Source: WLMZ01 sp037139095
GTDB lineage: Bacteria > Actinomycetota > Acidimicrobiia > Acidimicrobiales > Ilumatobacteraceae
Length of the DNA stretch: 64,000 nucleotides
Direction of reading: 5' to 3'
NCBI GenBank assembly: GCA_037139095.1
Contig: JBAXHD010000003.1
Location: 50,104 to 114,103, forward strand
The translations under genes were made by a program, and so were the position numbers. The notes below the pieces were generated by a model. That model was not told the origin of the DNA. It saw only the letters and a program-made list of their open reading frames with translations, and made no database searches. Of this stretch, positions 7,745-15,999 are shown piece by piece (within the stretch, counting starts at the first letter, position 1; the number at the start of each line of letters is the position of its first letter).

Positions 7745-9535
7745 TCAGACGCTCCGGGTGACTTCGAGGCCTTCGAATGTGCCGTCGGCGCGCCACTGTT
7801 CGAGACGCTCGATGTATTCGAAAGGTCGGCCCATGTAGGCGCCGGAACGCGCGGAGCGCATGTCGCCGCCGCCTTCGTTGTTGAGGTACCCCGGCGTACA
7901 CGTTTCGTTGTAGCGACCGAGCTTCATCAGGTTGGTCAAGATGATGTTGAACCATTCACGTTCGGCTTCGGCAGTTGGCTCAATCATGTCGATGTTTTGT
8001 TCCTCGCAGCGGGCGATCACGTTCGCGATGTGGCGCGCAGTCGCGCTAATCGGATGCAAGAAATTGACCGCTTGGCCGCCTTGCACCGTGCTGATCATGA
8101 GCAAGTTCGGGAACCCTCGGGTATGCACGCCAAACAGCGTGGATGGTCCATCGGCCCATGCTTCGCTCAGTGCGACTCCGTCGTGGCCACGCGGATCAAA
8201 ACCCAAGCGATGCGTGTAGTCCGTCATCACTTCGAAACCCGATGCGTAGATCAGACAATCGACGGGGTATTCGACGCCATCGACCACAACGCCCGTTGGC
8301 GTGATGGCTTCCACACCTTTGCCGTCAGTGTCGACGAGCGTCACGTTGGGGCGGTTAAACGACGGCAGGTATTCATCGTGGAAACAGAGCCGTTTGCAGA
8401 GCTGGTTGTAGTAGGGCTTCAACGATTCTGCGGTCTTGGGGTCTTGCACAATGTCGGCGATGCGGGTCCGCACGCGTTCCATGTTTTCGAAATCGATGCG
8501 TTCGAGTTCGGCTTCGCGCTCTTTTGTTGCGGCCGGAGCGCGCGTGTCGACGAAGAGCATCTCGCCCCAACCGTCTTGGATGAGATCAACTTCGGGCTGA
8601 TCGCCAATGACCAACGCGGTGAAGTTGTCGATGCGTTCTTGTTGCCAGCCGGGCTTTAGTGATGCAACCCATTGTGGATCGGTCGTCTGATTGTTCCGCA
8701 CGCCAACGCTCGACGGTGTGCGTTGAAATACGAAAAGTTCCTGTGCGGCTTCGGCGAGCTTTGGTATCGCCTGCACTGCGGTGGCGCCAGTGCCGATGAT
8801 GCCAACACGTTTGTCGGCGAGCTTGTCCATGGGCTGCAGCGGGCCGCCGCCGGTATACGCATAGTCCCAACGACTGGTGTGAAAGCTATGGCCGCGGAAC
8901 GTAGAAATCCCTGTAATTCCAGGCAGTTTTGCTTTGTGTAACACCCCGCCCGCGACAACTAAGAAACGGCTCGTGAGGCGGTCGCCGCGCGTAGTAGTGA
9001 CAATCCAACGATGCGCGACGTCGTCCCAGACGGCGTCTTCAACTTCGGTTTGGAACATTGCCGCGCGGTAGAGATCAAACTTTGTGGCGAGGAGTTGGCA
9101 GTACGCAAAGATTTCTGGCGCCTTCGCGTACTTTTCGGTAGGCATATAGCCGGTTTCTTCGAGCATCGGCAGGTAGGAATACGACTCCACGTCGCACGCG
9201 GCGCCCGGGTACCGGTTCCAGTACCAAGTGCCGCCAAAGTCGCCGGCCTTGTCGATGATGCGGATGCTGTCGACGCCTTCTTTGCGCAAATTCGCGGCCG
9301 CGAGCATCCCTCCAAAGCCGCCTCCTACGATGACCACTTCAACGTCTTGTGCGATCGAGTCCCGGGTGAAGCCGGGTTCGGCATACGGGTCGGCATCGAT
9401 GTCTTTGAATACCGCATCGAGTTCGAGATATTGGTGTATTCCGTCTTCACGCAGCCGTTTTTCGCGCTCGATGCGGTAACGGTCTCGCAGTTGCTCCTCA
9501 GAAAGTTGAACCGCGTATGCGCCGTCCTGGGCCAT
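7745..9535 (-). CDS. Flavin-containing Baeyer-Villiger-type monooxygenase
   Basis: 596 residues. FAD Rossmann motif GGGFGG at residues 71-76, the flavin-binding stretch DFGGTWYWNRYPGAACDVESYSY, the Baeyer-Villiger fingerprint FRGHSFHTSRWDY near residue 220, and the NADPH motif GIIGTGATAVQ following it. The length and N-terminal extension resemble cyclohexanone/phenylacetone monooxygenase relatives, which insert oxygen next to a ketone using NADPH and O2. It stands alone on the minus strand, with 239 bases before the next gene, so no pathway partner is indicated. A ribosome-site-like AGGAGCACAG precedes the ATG. Confidence 0.9.
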   Translation of the reverse strand: MAQDGAYAVQLSEEQLRDRYRIEREKRLREDGIHQYLELDAVFKDIDADPYAEPGFTRDSIAQDVEVVIVGGGFGGMLAAANLRKEGVDSIRIIDKAGDFGGTWYWNRYPGAACDVESYSYLPMLEETGYMPTEKYAKAPEIFAYCQLLATKFDLYRAAMFQTEVEDAVWDDVAHRWIVTTTRGDRLTSRFLVVAGGVLHKAKLPGITGISTFRGHSFHTSRWDYAYTGGGPLQPMDKLADKRVGIIGTGATAVQAIPKLAEAAQELFVFQRTPSSVGVRNNQTTDPQWVASLKPGWQQERIDNFTALVIGDQPEVDLIQDGWGEMLFVDTRAPAATKEREAELERIDFENMERVRTRIADIVQDPKTAESLKPYYNQLCKRLCFHDEYLPSFNRPNVTLVDTDGKGVEAITPTGVVVDGVEYPVDCLIYASGFEVMTDYTHRLGFDPRGHDGVALSEAWADGPSTLFGVHTRGFPNLLMISTVQGGQAVNFLHPISATARHIANVIARCEEQNIDMIEPTAEAEREWFNIILTNLMKLGRYNETCTPGYLNNEGGGDMRSARSGAYMGRPFEYIERLEQWRADGTFEGLEVTRSV

Positions 9536-9762
9536 TCGAACTGTGCTCCTTGATCATTCCTGCGCGACTGAACTCCGCCTCAAACGGAATGCTACTGGTA
9601 GCCCGACGGGGCGATGACTTCGGTGGCTCAAGCTAAGGGTTGCAACCGATTACGGCCGTAAGGTTTGCGCCAGTCAGCCACAGCGCACGCCAGCCGAGAT
9701 CCCGGGTGCGATTTCAGCGCATTCATCGCCGGCTCCGACAGGTCAATTGACCTCACTCGGGT

Positions 9763-9768
9763 TAGATT
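9763..9768 (+). promoter_or_regulatory. -10 hexamer TAGATT of a probable leaderless operon promoter
   Basis: TAGATT is exactly 6 bases before ATG 9775 and there is no ribosome site. This is the likely promoter of the four-gene operon 9775-14324. TTGACC upstream is only 10 bases away, too close for a standard -35. Confidence 0.55.
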
Positions 9769-9774
9769 TCCCCA

Positions 9775-11217
9775 ATGCTTTCTTCTGCGCGTGTGGTCCA
9801 CGTCGGCGACCTCTCCGACAACGATCTTGCCTCGCTCGGCATCGCCCGCGGCGAAACGTTGCAGGTGGCTGAGTGGTTCGTCCGCCCCGATTCGCTGCGT
9901 CCGGAAGCTGTGCGGATGCCGCGCGAAACGGCCGTGACGGGTGCGTTTACCCGCATCCGCGTGATCGATTCCTCGCTGGCTGCGATTGTGGCCACCGCAG
10001 GAGTTCGCTTCACCGATGTGCCTGCGATCGTTGCGTGCAAAACCTCCGACGGCAGCGTGATCGTTACGGCGATCGAACCCGATCGCCTGCGCGGTGTCGC
10101 CGAACACCGCCGGTTCCTCGACCGCCTCACTGCACCGGCGGGGAGCGAAACCGGCAGCATTGGCGTGGGAATCGTGGGCTATGGCCCGTTCGGTGGCATG
10201 GGTTACACCCATGGGCTGGCGGCAACAGAGACCGACGGGCTTCATCTTGCTGGCATCTGCGATACCAACGCCGAGCGGCGTGAAGCTGCGTTGGTTGACT
10301 TTCCGCATGTCAGCGCATACACCGAACTCGAATCGTTAGCCAGTGACGACAACGTTGGCGTAGTCATTGTGGCCACTCCGCCTGTTCTGCACGCCCCGAT
10401 TGCTCAGGCGCTGTTACGCGCTGGCAAGCACGTAGTCGTCGAGAAGCCGATGTGCCTCACCGCGGCCGACGCCGACATGCTGCTCAGCGAAGCCGCCGCT
10501 GTTGGTCGAACCATCACTGTGCACCAGAGTCGCCGCTGGGATGGCGATTACCTTGCGCTGCGGCGGGCGATCGATGGCGGCATGATCGGCGACGTGTTCA
10601 CCATTGAGACCTTCGTTGGGTCGTTCGAGCATCCGTGCCGGTGGTGGCACAGCGATGAAGCCCTCTCTGGCGGGGCGGTGTACGACTGGGGCTCTCACCA
10701 CATCGATTGGATTCTGCAAATTTTCGGCGGGCCGCCCGACACCGTGCGAGCCTCGTCGCACAAGCGCGTGTGGCACGACGTGACGAACTCGGACCAGATC
10801 GACGTGCAGATGCGCTGGGCCGATGGGCGTGAAGCGCGCTTTATCCAAAGCGATGTCGCCGCCATCCGCAAACCGAAGTTTTTCGTTCAGGGAACCGCAG
10901 GCACGATTGCAGCCGACTATCGACCGGTGATCACCGACGATCTCGTCGCTGGCCGCGGCCATGTGCCGACCAGTTGGCATCACGCCGAGGTCGCCCCGAG
11001 CTTGCGCGTTGCCCGATACGAGCCGGGCTTTGGCATTGTCGAGATGACGCTGCCTCCAGTTCGCACTGTTGGCTGGCCCTTCCATCGGGCGCTTGCCGAT
11101 CACTTATTGCTCGGTGAACCCAGCCCCGTGCCTGCTGAGCAGTCGCGCGACGTGGTCGATGTTCTTGAGCGTGCGCACCTATCGGCGGCAAGCTCGGCAG
11201 TGGTGTCGGGTGCCTGA
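9775..11217 (+). CDS. Gfo/Idh/MocA-family oxidoreductase with N-terminal extension
   Basis: 480 residues, about 120 longer than a typical family member. The dehydrogenase begins near residue 130: GVGIVGYGPFGGMGYTHG (NAD(P)-binding Gly motif), VVIVATPPVLHAPIAQALLRAGKHVVVEKPMCLT (EKP motif with the conserved Lys) and a C-terminal beta-sheet domain including GGAVYDWGSHHIDWI with the GGxxxDxGxHxxD pattern. Members oxidise or reduce sugars, inositols and similar polyols. Residues 1-125 are not a domain I recognise; they contain a strand-rich segment (RIRVIDSSLAAIVATAGVRF). First of four coupled genes; its stop overlaps the next GTG start. Confidence 0.85.
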   Translation: MLSSARVVHVGDLSDNDLASLGIARGETLQVAEWFVRPDSLRPEAVRMPRETAVTGAFTRIRVIDSSLAAIVATAGVRFTDVPAIVACKTSDGSVIVTAIEPDRLRGVAEHRRFLDRLTAPAGSETGSIGVGIVGYGPFGGMGYTHGLAATETDGLHLAGICDTNAERREAALVDFPHVSAYTELESLASDDNVGVVIVATPPVLHAPIAQALLRAGKHVVVEKPMCLTAADADMLLSEAAAVGRTITVHQSRRWDGDYLALRRAIDGGMIGDVFTIETFVGSFEHPCRWWHSDEALSGGAVYDWGSHHIDWILQIFGGPPDTVRASSHKRVWHDVTNSDQIDVQMRWADGREARFIQSDVAAIRKPKFFVQGTAGTIAADYRPVITDDLVAGRGHVPTSWHHAEVAPSLRVARYEPGFGIVEMTLPPVRTVGWPFHRALADHLLLGEPSPVPAEQSRDVVDVLERAHLSAASSAVVSGA

Positions 11218-12163
11218 CACGGTGGTCGGGCCGGTCACGATCGGCGTGCTCGGTGGCACATCGTGGATCGCCAACGAAGCAGTGATCCCTGCGATCCACG
11301 CCAGCGCAGGCGCCATGTTGGGAAGCGTAGGTTCGCGAAGCGGTTCGATCAGCTACGCCGACGTGCTTGCCGATCCCTTGGTTGACGCTGTGTACATCGC
11401 GCTCCCGAACGACATGCACCTCGAGTGGGTGCTGGCCGCCGCGGCAGCGCACAAACACGTGTTGTGTGAAAAGCCGATGGGGGTTTCGCCAGCCGAAGTC
11501 CGCAGCATGATTGAGGCGTGCGATGCCGCCGGAGTATTGCTGGCCGAGGCATTCATGACCCCGTTTCATCCTCGAAGCGCTGCGATCGATGCGTGCCTGC
11601 GCTCTGGCGAACTTGGCGAGATCCGCCACATGGATGCTGCCTTCACCTTTTGCCTCGCGCCGGGCGACAACTACCGCTGGTTGGGCGAGCGTGGTGGCGG
11701 GGCACTGCTTGATGTCGGGATCTATTGCCTCTCGCCGCTGCTAACTGCGATGGGAGGCCCGCCGTCGAACGTCGCAGCGCGGGCCGCCACTATCGGCAAC
11801 GTCGATGCCACCACAGCCGTTTGGCTTGAGTGGTCGACCGGTGCAACCGCTTCGGTAATCACCTCGATCGAACTGGCCGAGCGTCAGTCGCTGCTCGTGT
11901 GCGGTACCAGCGCCAGCCTCAGTGTCGATCGACCGTTCACGCCAGGCAAACACGACACATCGTTTTCGATCACCCGCACAGATGGCAGGGTTGAACACCG
12001 AACAACCGCGGGTGGCAACAGCTATCTCGCGATGATCGAAGCGTTTGCTACTGCGGTACACGGGCGGGCGAAATGGCCGCGACCGCAGAGCGAAGTGGTC
12101 ATCCTGGCCGAGTTGTGCGACCGAATCCGCGAAGTCGCCTCAGGGTCAGGAGCAACGCTGTGA
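11210..12163 (+). CDS. Gfo/Idh/MocA-family oxidoreductase
   Basis: 317 residues from GTG 11210, which overlaps the preceding stop by 8 bases. TIGVLGGTSWIANEAVIPAI is the nucleotide-binding segment, ALPNDMHLEWVLAAAAAHKHVLCEKPMGVS carries the EKP motif, and GGGALLDVGIYCLSPL supplies the GGxxxDxGxY motif that usually bears catalytic residues. Residues around 60 are shorter than usual. Two adjacent but dissimilar family members suggest a two-step oxidation/reduction on one cyclitol or sugar; this is inference. Followed by a GTGA overlap with the hydrolase. Confidence 0.85.
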   Translation: MPDTVVGPVTIGVLGGTSWIANEAVIPAIHASAGAMLGSVGSRSGSISYADVLADPLVDAVYIALPNDMHLEWVLAAAAAHKHVLCEKPMGVSPAEVRSMIEACDAAGVLLAEAFMTPFHPRSAAIDACLRSGELGEIRHMDAAFTFCLAPGDNYRWLGERGGGALLDVGIYCLSPLLTAMGGPPSNVAARAATIGNVDATTAVWLEWSTGATASVITSIELAERQSLLVCGTSASLSVDRPFTPGKHDTSFSITRTDGRVEHRTTAGGNSYLAMIEAFATAVHGRAKWPRPQSEVVILAELCDRIREVASGSGATL

Positions 12164-13020
12164 CGTCATCGGAACACATGGTCGAGGTCGCAGCCGGGGT
12201 GCAACTTCGAATCATTGCCACCAACATGGAAGGGACCCAAGTCCCGTTCCTGCTCGTGCACGGTCTCGCCTCGAACGCCCGAATGTGGGACGGGGTCGCC
12301 GCAGTGCTTGCCGCTGCCGGCCATCCCGTTGTGGCGGTTGATCAACGTGGTCACGGGCGGTCGAGTAAGCCCGATGAGGGCTACGATTTTGTCACGGTTG
12401 TTGCTGATCTCGTGGCGCTGATCGCATCGCTTGGATGGGTTCGGCCCGTCGTAGTGGGCCAGTCTTGGGGAGGCAACGTCGTCGTCGAGTTTGGCGCGAC
12501 CCATCCGCATCTCGCCGGTGCGATCGCTGCTGTAGACGGCGGGTTCATTGAATTGGGCGATCGTTTCGCCACATGGGATGAATGCCGCGAAGTTCTGGCG
12601 CCGCCGCGACTCATCGGCACGCCGGTCGCCACGATGGAGCGATGGATTCGCGAGGGCCACTCGAGTTGGCCCGAAACGGGAATCGCCGGTTCGATGGCAA
12701 ATTTTGAGGTCCGAGCTGATGGCACCATCGCCCCGTGGCTGACCTTCGATCGACACATGCTGATTCTCGAGGCGCTCTACGCACACCGCCCGTCGCAGCG
12801 GTATTCCCAAATTGCCGTCCCCACACTGCTCATTCCCGCCGACACCGGCGACGTGGCGTGGACGCACGACAAGCGCGCCGCCGTCGATGCAGCGCTTGCC
12901 TTGCTGAGCGATGGAGACGTGCGATGGTTCTCGCCAGCACACCACGACATCCACGCGCAGCATCCGGTCGAGTTGGCCGAAGTATTAATTGACCTCTCCC
13001 ACAAAGGACGTGCTCGGTGA
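12160..13020 (+). CDS. Alpha/beta hydrolase
   Basis: 286 residues from GTG 12160. Alpha/beta hydrolase landmarks: oxyanion HG in FLLVHGLASNARMWD, DQRGHGRS, nucleophile elbow GQSWGG with Ser102, a late Asp in LLIPADTGD and a His in the terminal HHDIHAQHP. A cap region lies between residues 130 and 220. It could be an esterase, lactonase or C-C bond hydrolase; the context with two Gfo/Idh enzymes would suit a lactonase but this is not shown. Overlaps both neighbours by 4 bases (GTGA). Confidence 0.85.
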   Translation: MTSSEHMVEVAAGVQLRIIATNMEGTQVPFLLVHGLASNARMWDGVAAVLAAAGHPVVAVDQRGHGRSSKPDEGYDFVTVVADLVALIASLGWVRPVVVGQSWGGNVVVEFGATHPHLAGAIAAVDGGFIELGDRFATWDECREVLAPPRLIGTPVATMERWIREGHSSWPETGIAGSMANFEVRADGTIAPWLTFDRHMLILEALYAHRPSQRYSQIAVPTLLIPADTGDVAWTHDKRAAVDAALALLSDGDVRWFSPAHHDIHAQHPVELAEVLIDLSHKGRAR

Positions 13021-14324
13021 CCCGCCTACTGACAATCATGGGAAGTGGCGAGACGGCACCGACAATGGTGAAGCCGCATCGCATCGTGTTTGAGCGCCTC
13101 GAGGCCGACGCGCCAGGTGCGGTTCCAGCGGTGTTCCTCGACACGCCGTTCGGGTTTCAGGAAAACGCCGATGAGCTCTCCGCCAAGACCGTTGCCTACT
13201 TCGAGACAAGTCTCACCCGAACGATCGGTGTCGCTGGCATCCAACGCCTTGAGACCGCGAGCACATTGCAGCGCGAGGCTGCGTTCGCCCGCATCCGCCT
13301 TGCGCAGTTCGTCTTCGCCGGCCCGGGCAGCCCCACCTATGCGCTGCGGCAGTGGGCCGGTACCCCGGTTCCTGACCTCCTCGCTGAGAAGCTGCGGACC
13401 GGGGGTGCCGTTACGTTCTCGAGCGCAGCCGCGCTCACGCTTGGGCTGGCAACGGTTCCGGTATACGAGGTGTACAAGTCCGGGGCGGATCCGTATTGGC
13501 TCGATGGACTCGACCTGTTGTCACCGATTGGTCTGCCGGTGGCGGTGATCCCTCACTACAACAACGCCGAAGGTGGACATCACGACACACGGTTCTGCTA
13601 CCTCGGAGAGCGCCGCTTGACGATGATGGAGCAACTCTTGCCCGATGGCGCGTTTGTGCTGGGGCTCGACGAGCACACCGGGGTGATCCTTGACCTCGAA
13701 GCCGACACCGCATCGGTCGTCGGTCTCGGCGTACTCACCCTGCGTCGAGGCGGGAAATCGACCGAGATCCACACGGGCCAGACAGTGCCGATCGATATGT
13801 TGCGCGCCGGCCCCGCATCGAGCCCGGGTTCATCGCGGGGGTCGACCTCGCCTGCCTCGACCACTGCTCCCGCTACGGTCGAGGTTGCGACGCAGCCAGC
13901 TGGCTCTCTCGCTGAACCATCAGCGGCACCGTCGTTAGCCGGCGACGCAGAGCGACTCGGAACTATTTTTGACGAAGCGCTGGCGAGTCGAGATGCTGCT
14001 CGGGCCGTGTCTGCGGTGCTTGATCTCGACGAGGCGATCGTTGGTTGGTCGACAGACACGTTGCAAAGTGATGCCGCAACGCGAGCCCGTGCGTTGTTGC
14101 GCTCGATGATCGTCCGACTCGGTGAGGCTGCGGTTGGGGGCCTCGCTGATCCGCGTTCCATCCTTGGACCGGTCATCGATGTGGCGCTGAATGCGCGCCT
14201 CGAGGTGCGCGCCGCCAAGCGATACGACCTGTCCGACGTGATCCGCGATGGTCTCGCCGCTGCAGGTGTTGAGGTGCGCGATACCCCCGATGGTCAAGTC
14301 TGGGAGCTCGTACCGGCGAGCTGA
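13017..14324 (+). CDS. Peptidase S51/cyanophycinase-like domain fused to CysS-type C-terminal module
   Basis: 435 residues. Residues 1-260 resemble the type 1 glutamine-amidotransferase-like fold of peptidase S51/cyanophycinases: IMGSGETAPTM, FVFAGPGSPTYAL, TFSSAAALTLG with the Ser (135 or 136) in the nucleophile position, PHYNNAEGGHHDTRF and LGLDEHTGVILDL. A Ser/Thr/Pro/Ala-rich linker covers about 262-308. The last 110 residues look like the cysteinyl-tRNA synthetase C-terminal region (ARLEVRAAKRYDLSDVIRDGLAAAGVEVRDTPDGQVWEL). No catalytic CysS domain is present. Last gene of the coupled operon, converging on the metal transporter. Function unknown; possibly peptide or amide hydrolysis on a cysteine- or aminoacyl-containing substrate. 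Confidence 0.7.
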   Translation: MTRLLTIMGSGETAPTMVKPHRIVFERLEADAPGAVPAVFLDTPFGFQENADELSAKTVAYFETSLTRTIGVAGIQRLETASTLQREAAFARIRLAQFVFAGPGSPTYALRQWAGTPVPDLLAEKLRTGGAVTFSSAAALTLGLATVPVYEVYKSGADPYWLDGLDLLSPIGLPVAVIPHYNNAEGGHHDTRFCYLGERRLTMMEQLLPDGAFVLGLDEHTGVILDLEADTASVVGLGVLTLRRGGKSTEIHTGQTVPIDMLRAGPASSPGSSRGSTSPASTTAPATVEVATQPAGSLAEPSAAPSLAGDAERLGTIFDEALASRDAARAVSAVLDLDEAIVGWSTDTLQSDAATRARALLRSMIVRLGEAAVGGLADPRSILGPVIDVALNARLEVRAAKRYDLSDVIRDGLAAAGVEVRDTPDGQVWELVPAS

Positions 14325-14368
14325 ATTACGGCTTGATCAAGCCCAGCGAATTCATTGGAACAACTCGT

Positions 14369-15208
14369 TTAGTGATGGCCAAGTCCTGCAACATTGCGGC
14401 GGCCACGACTGCCGGTCACCACGAAAACCACCAAGAACACGATCGATGCGATAAGGATGATGGTGGCTCCAGGCGACACGTCGATGTGGTAGCTCAGAAG
14501 CATGCCCGTGAAGCCGCACAGGGCTCCGATGATCGGCGCGATCGTGAGCATTCTTGCGAACGAGTTCGTCATCATTCGTGCCGTTGCCGCCGGAGTGACG
14601 AGCATTGCGCTGATCAGGAGCACCCCCATCACCTTCATGGTGAACAGGATCGTGATCGCCAGCATCAGCATCAGCAGTGCTTCCATTCGGGCCACGTTGA
14701 CACCGGAGACATTGGCGACCTCGGGATCGAACGTGGCAAACAGCAAGTGGCGGTAGCAGGCATAGATCACCACAACCGACAACGCTCCGGCCCCAATAAC
14801 AGCGATCACATCGGAGCCACCGACCCCGAGGATCGAGCCGAACAGCACGGCGTCGATCGATCGCTTTGCTTGGCCAAAAAGGTTCGACAGCGCTAGGCCC
14901 ATTGCGAACGAGGCCGTGGTGATCACGCCGATCGCCGCATCGGAGCCGATCTTGCCGCGGCGGGCTACCCGGCCGATCATCAGCGCCGACAGCAGACCCC
15001 ACAACCCGGCGCCGAGATAGAAGTTCACCGACAACACAGCGCTCGCCGCGGCGCCTCCGAAGATCGAGTGCGATAGACCGTGGCCGATATAGCTCATCTG
15101 ACGGAGCACCACGTATACGCCGATCAGTCCACAGATAGCTCCTGCGAGCACCGCCACGACGATGCCGTTGCGGAAGAAGGCAAATTGGAACGGCTCGAAA
15201 AGGTTCAC
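14369..15208 (-). CDS. znuB: Metal (Zn/Mn) ABC transporter, permease
   Basis: 279 residues with about eight hydrophobic segments and the ABC-3 family pattern GVYVVLRQMSYIGHGLSHSIFGGAA...KIGSDAAIGVITTASFAMGLALS...MKVMGVLLISAMLVTPAATARM. It forms the channel of a zinc/manganese importer with the ATPase and lipoprotein encoded upstream. Its start overlaps the ATPase stop by 4 bases. The metal specificity (zinc versus manganese) cannot be fixed from the permease. Confidence 0.92.
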   Translation of the reverse strand: MNLFEPFQFAFFRNGIVVAVLAGAICGLIGVYVVLRQMSYIGHGLSHSIFGGAAASAVLSVNFYLGAGLWGLLSALMIGRVARRGKIGSDAAIGVITTASFAMGLALSNLFGQAKRSIDAVLFGSILGVGGSDVIAVIGAGALSVVVIYACYRHLLFATFDPEVANVSGVNVARMEALLMLMLAITILFTMKVMGVLLISAMLVTPAATARMMTNSFARMLTIAPIIGALCGFTGMLLSYHIDVSPGATIILIASIVFLVVFVVTGSRGRRNVAGLGHH

Positions 15209-15999
15209 GACGATGCCAACGGGGTGTCGGTGACCAACAGGAGTCCGCCGTGCTCGAGTACTTCCATCGGTGCGCCGTAGGTGCGCTCGAGCACCTGCGG
15301 AGTGAGTACATCGCGTGGGCTCCCCAGCGCAATGAGCTCGCGGTTCACGCAGGCGATCCTCGGCAGATGTGTCGCTAGGCCGTTGATGTCGTGCGTCGTC
15401 AGCACCACAGCCATGCCGGTGCGGTGCAGATCGGTCAGCAGGTGCACAACCTCATGACGGGTGCGCACGTCAACACCTGACGTCGGCTCGTCGAGCACCA
15501 AGAGATCGGGCTTGCGGTGTAGAGCGCGGGCGAGGAACACCCGTTGCTGCTGGCCCCCGGACAGTTCGCGAATGTGCCGATCGCCAAGGCCTGCGAGCCC
15601 TAACTGTTCGAGCACGTCGGACACCTCGCTACGTTCGGACGCTGTGGCCCAAGGGCGACGCACTGACGGCGACCGCGACATCAGCACGACCTCGCTCACC
15701 GTGATCGGGAAGTTCCAGTTCACGGTCTCAACCTGCGGCACGTACGCCACGCGCAGATTTGGCTCTCGTTTCACGGTGCCGATTGTGGGGATGAGGCTGC
15801 CGAGGATGATCCGCAGAAGGGTGGTCTTGCCAGAGCCGGAGGGCCCGATGATGCCGAGGAACGAACCCACCTCGATCGAGAGATGGATGTGATCGAGCAC
15901 AGCGGGACCGCCGTAGCTGTGCGACACGCCGTCGACTTCGACGAGGGATCGGGCTGGACCCGCCGCCGGCACATCTGCGCGATTGTCGATGCTCGTCAT
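15205..15999 (-). CDS. znuC: Metal (Zn/Mn) ABC transporter, ATP-binding protein
   Basis: 264 residues. Walker A GPSGSGKTT near residue 55, Q-loop in AYVPQVE, ABC signature LSGGQQQR, Walker B LLVLDEPTSGVD and the H-switch in VVLTTHDI. Its sequence matches the Mn/Zn subclass. Coupled by 4-base overlaps to both the lipoprotein gene before it and the permease gene after it, so the three proteins are made together. Confidence 0.93.
   Translation of the reverse strand: MTSIDNRADVPAAGPARSLVEVDGVSHSYGGPAVLDHIHLSIEVGSFLGIIGPSGSGKTTLLRIILGSLIPTIGTVKREPNLRVAYVPQVETVNWNFPITVSEVVLMSRSPSVRRPWATASERSEVSDVLEQLGLAGLGDRHIRELSGGQQQRVFLARALHRKPDLLVLDEPTSGVDVRTRHEVVHLLTDLHRTGMAVVLTTHDINGLATHLPRIACVNRELIALGSPRDVLTPQVLERTYGAPMEVLEHGGLLLVTDTPLASS

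Noticed and set aside
14330..14343. GGCTTGATCAAGCC palindrome between the convergent S51-fusion and znuB genes
   Set aside because: A perfect 14-base palindrome has no loop for a hairpin terminator and no T-run; likely chance or a methylation-type site.
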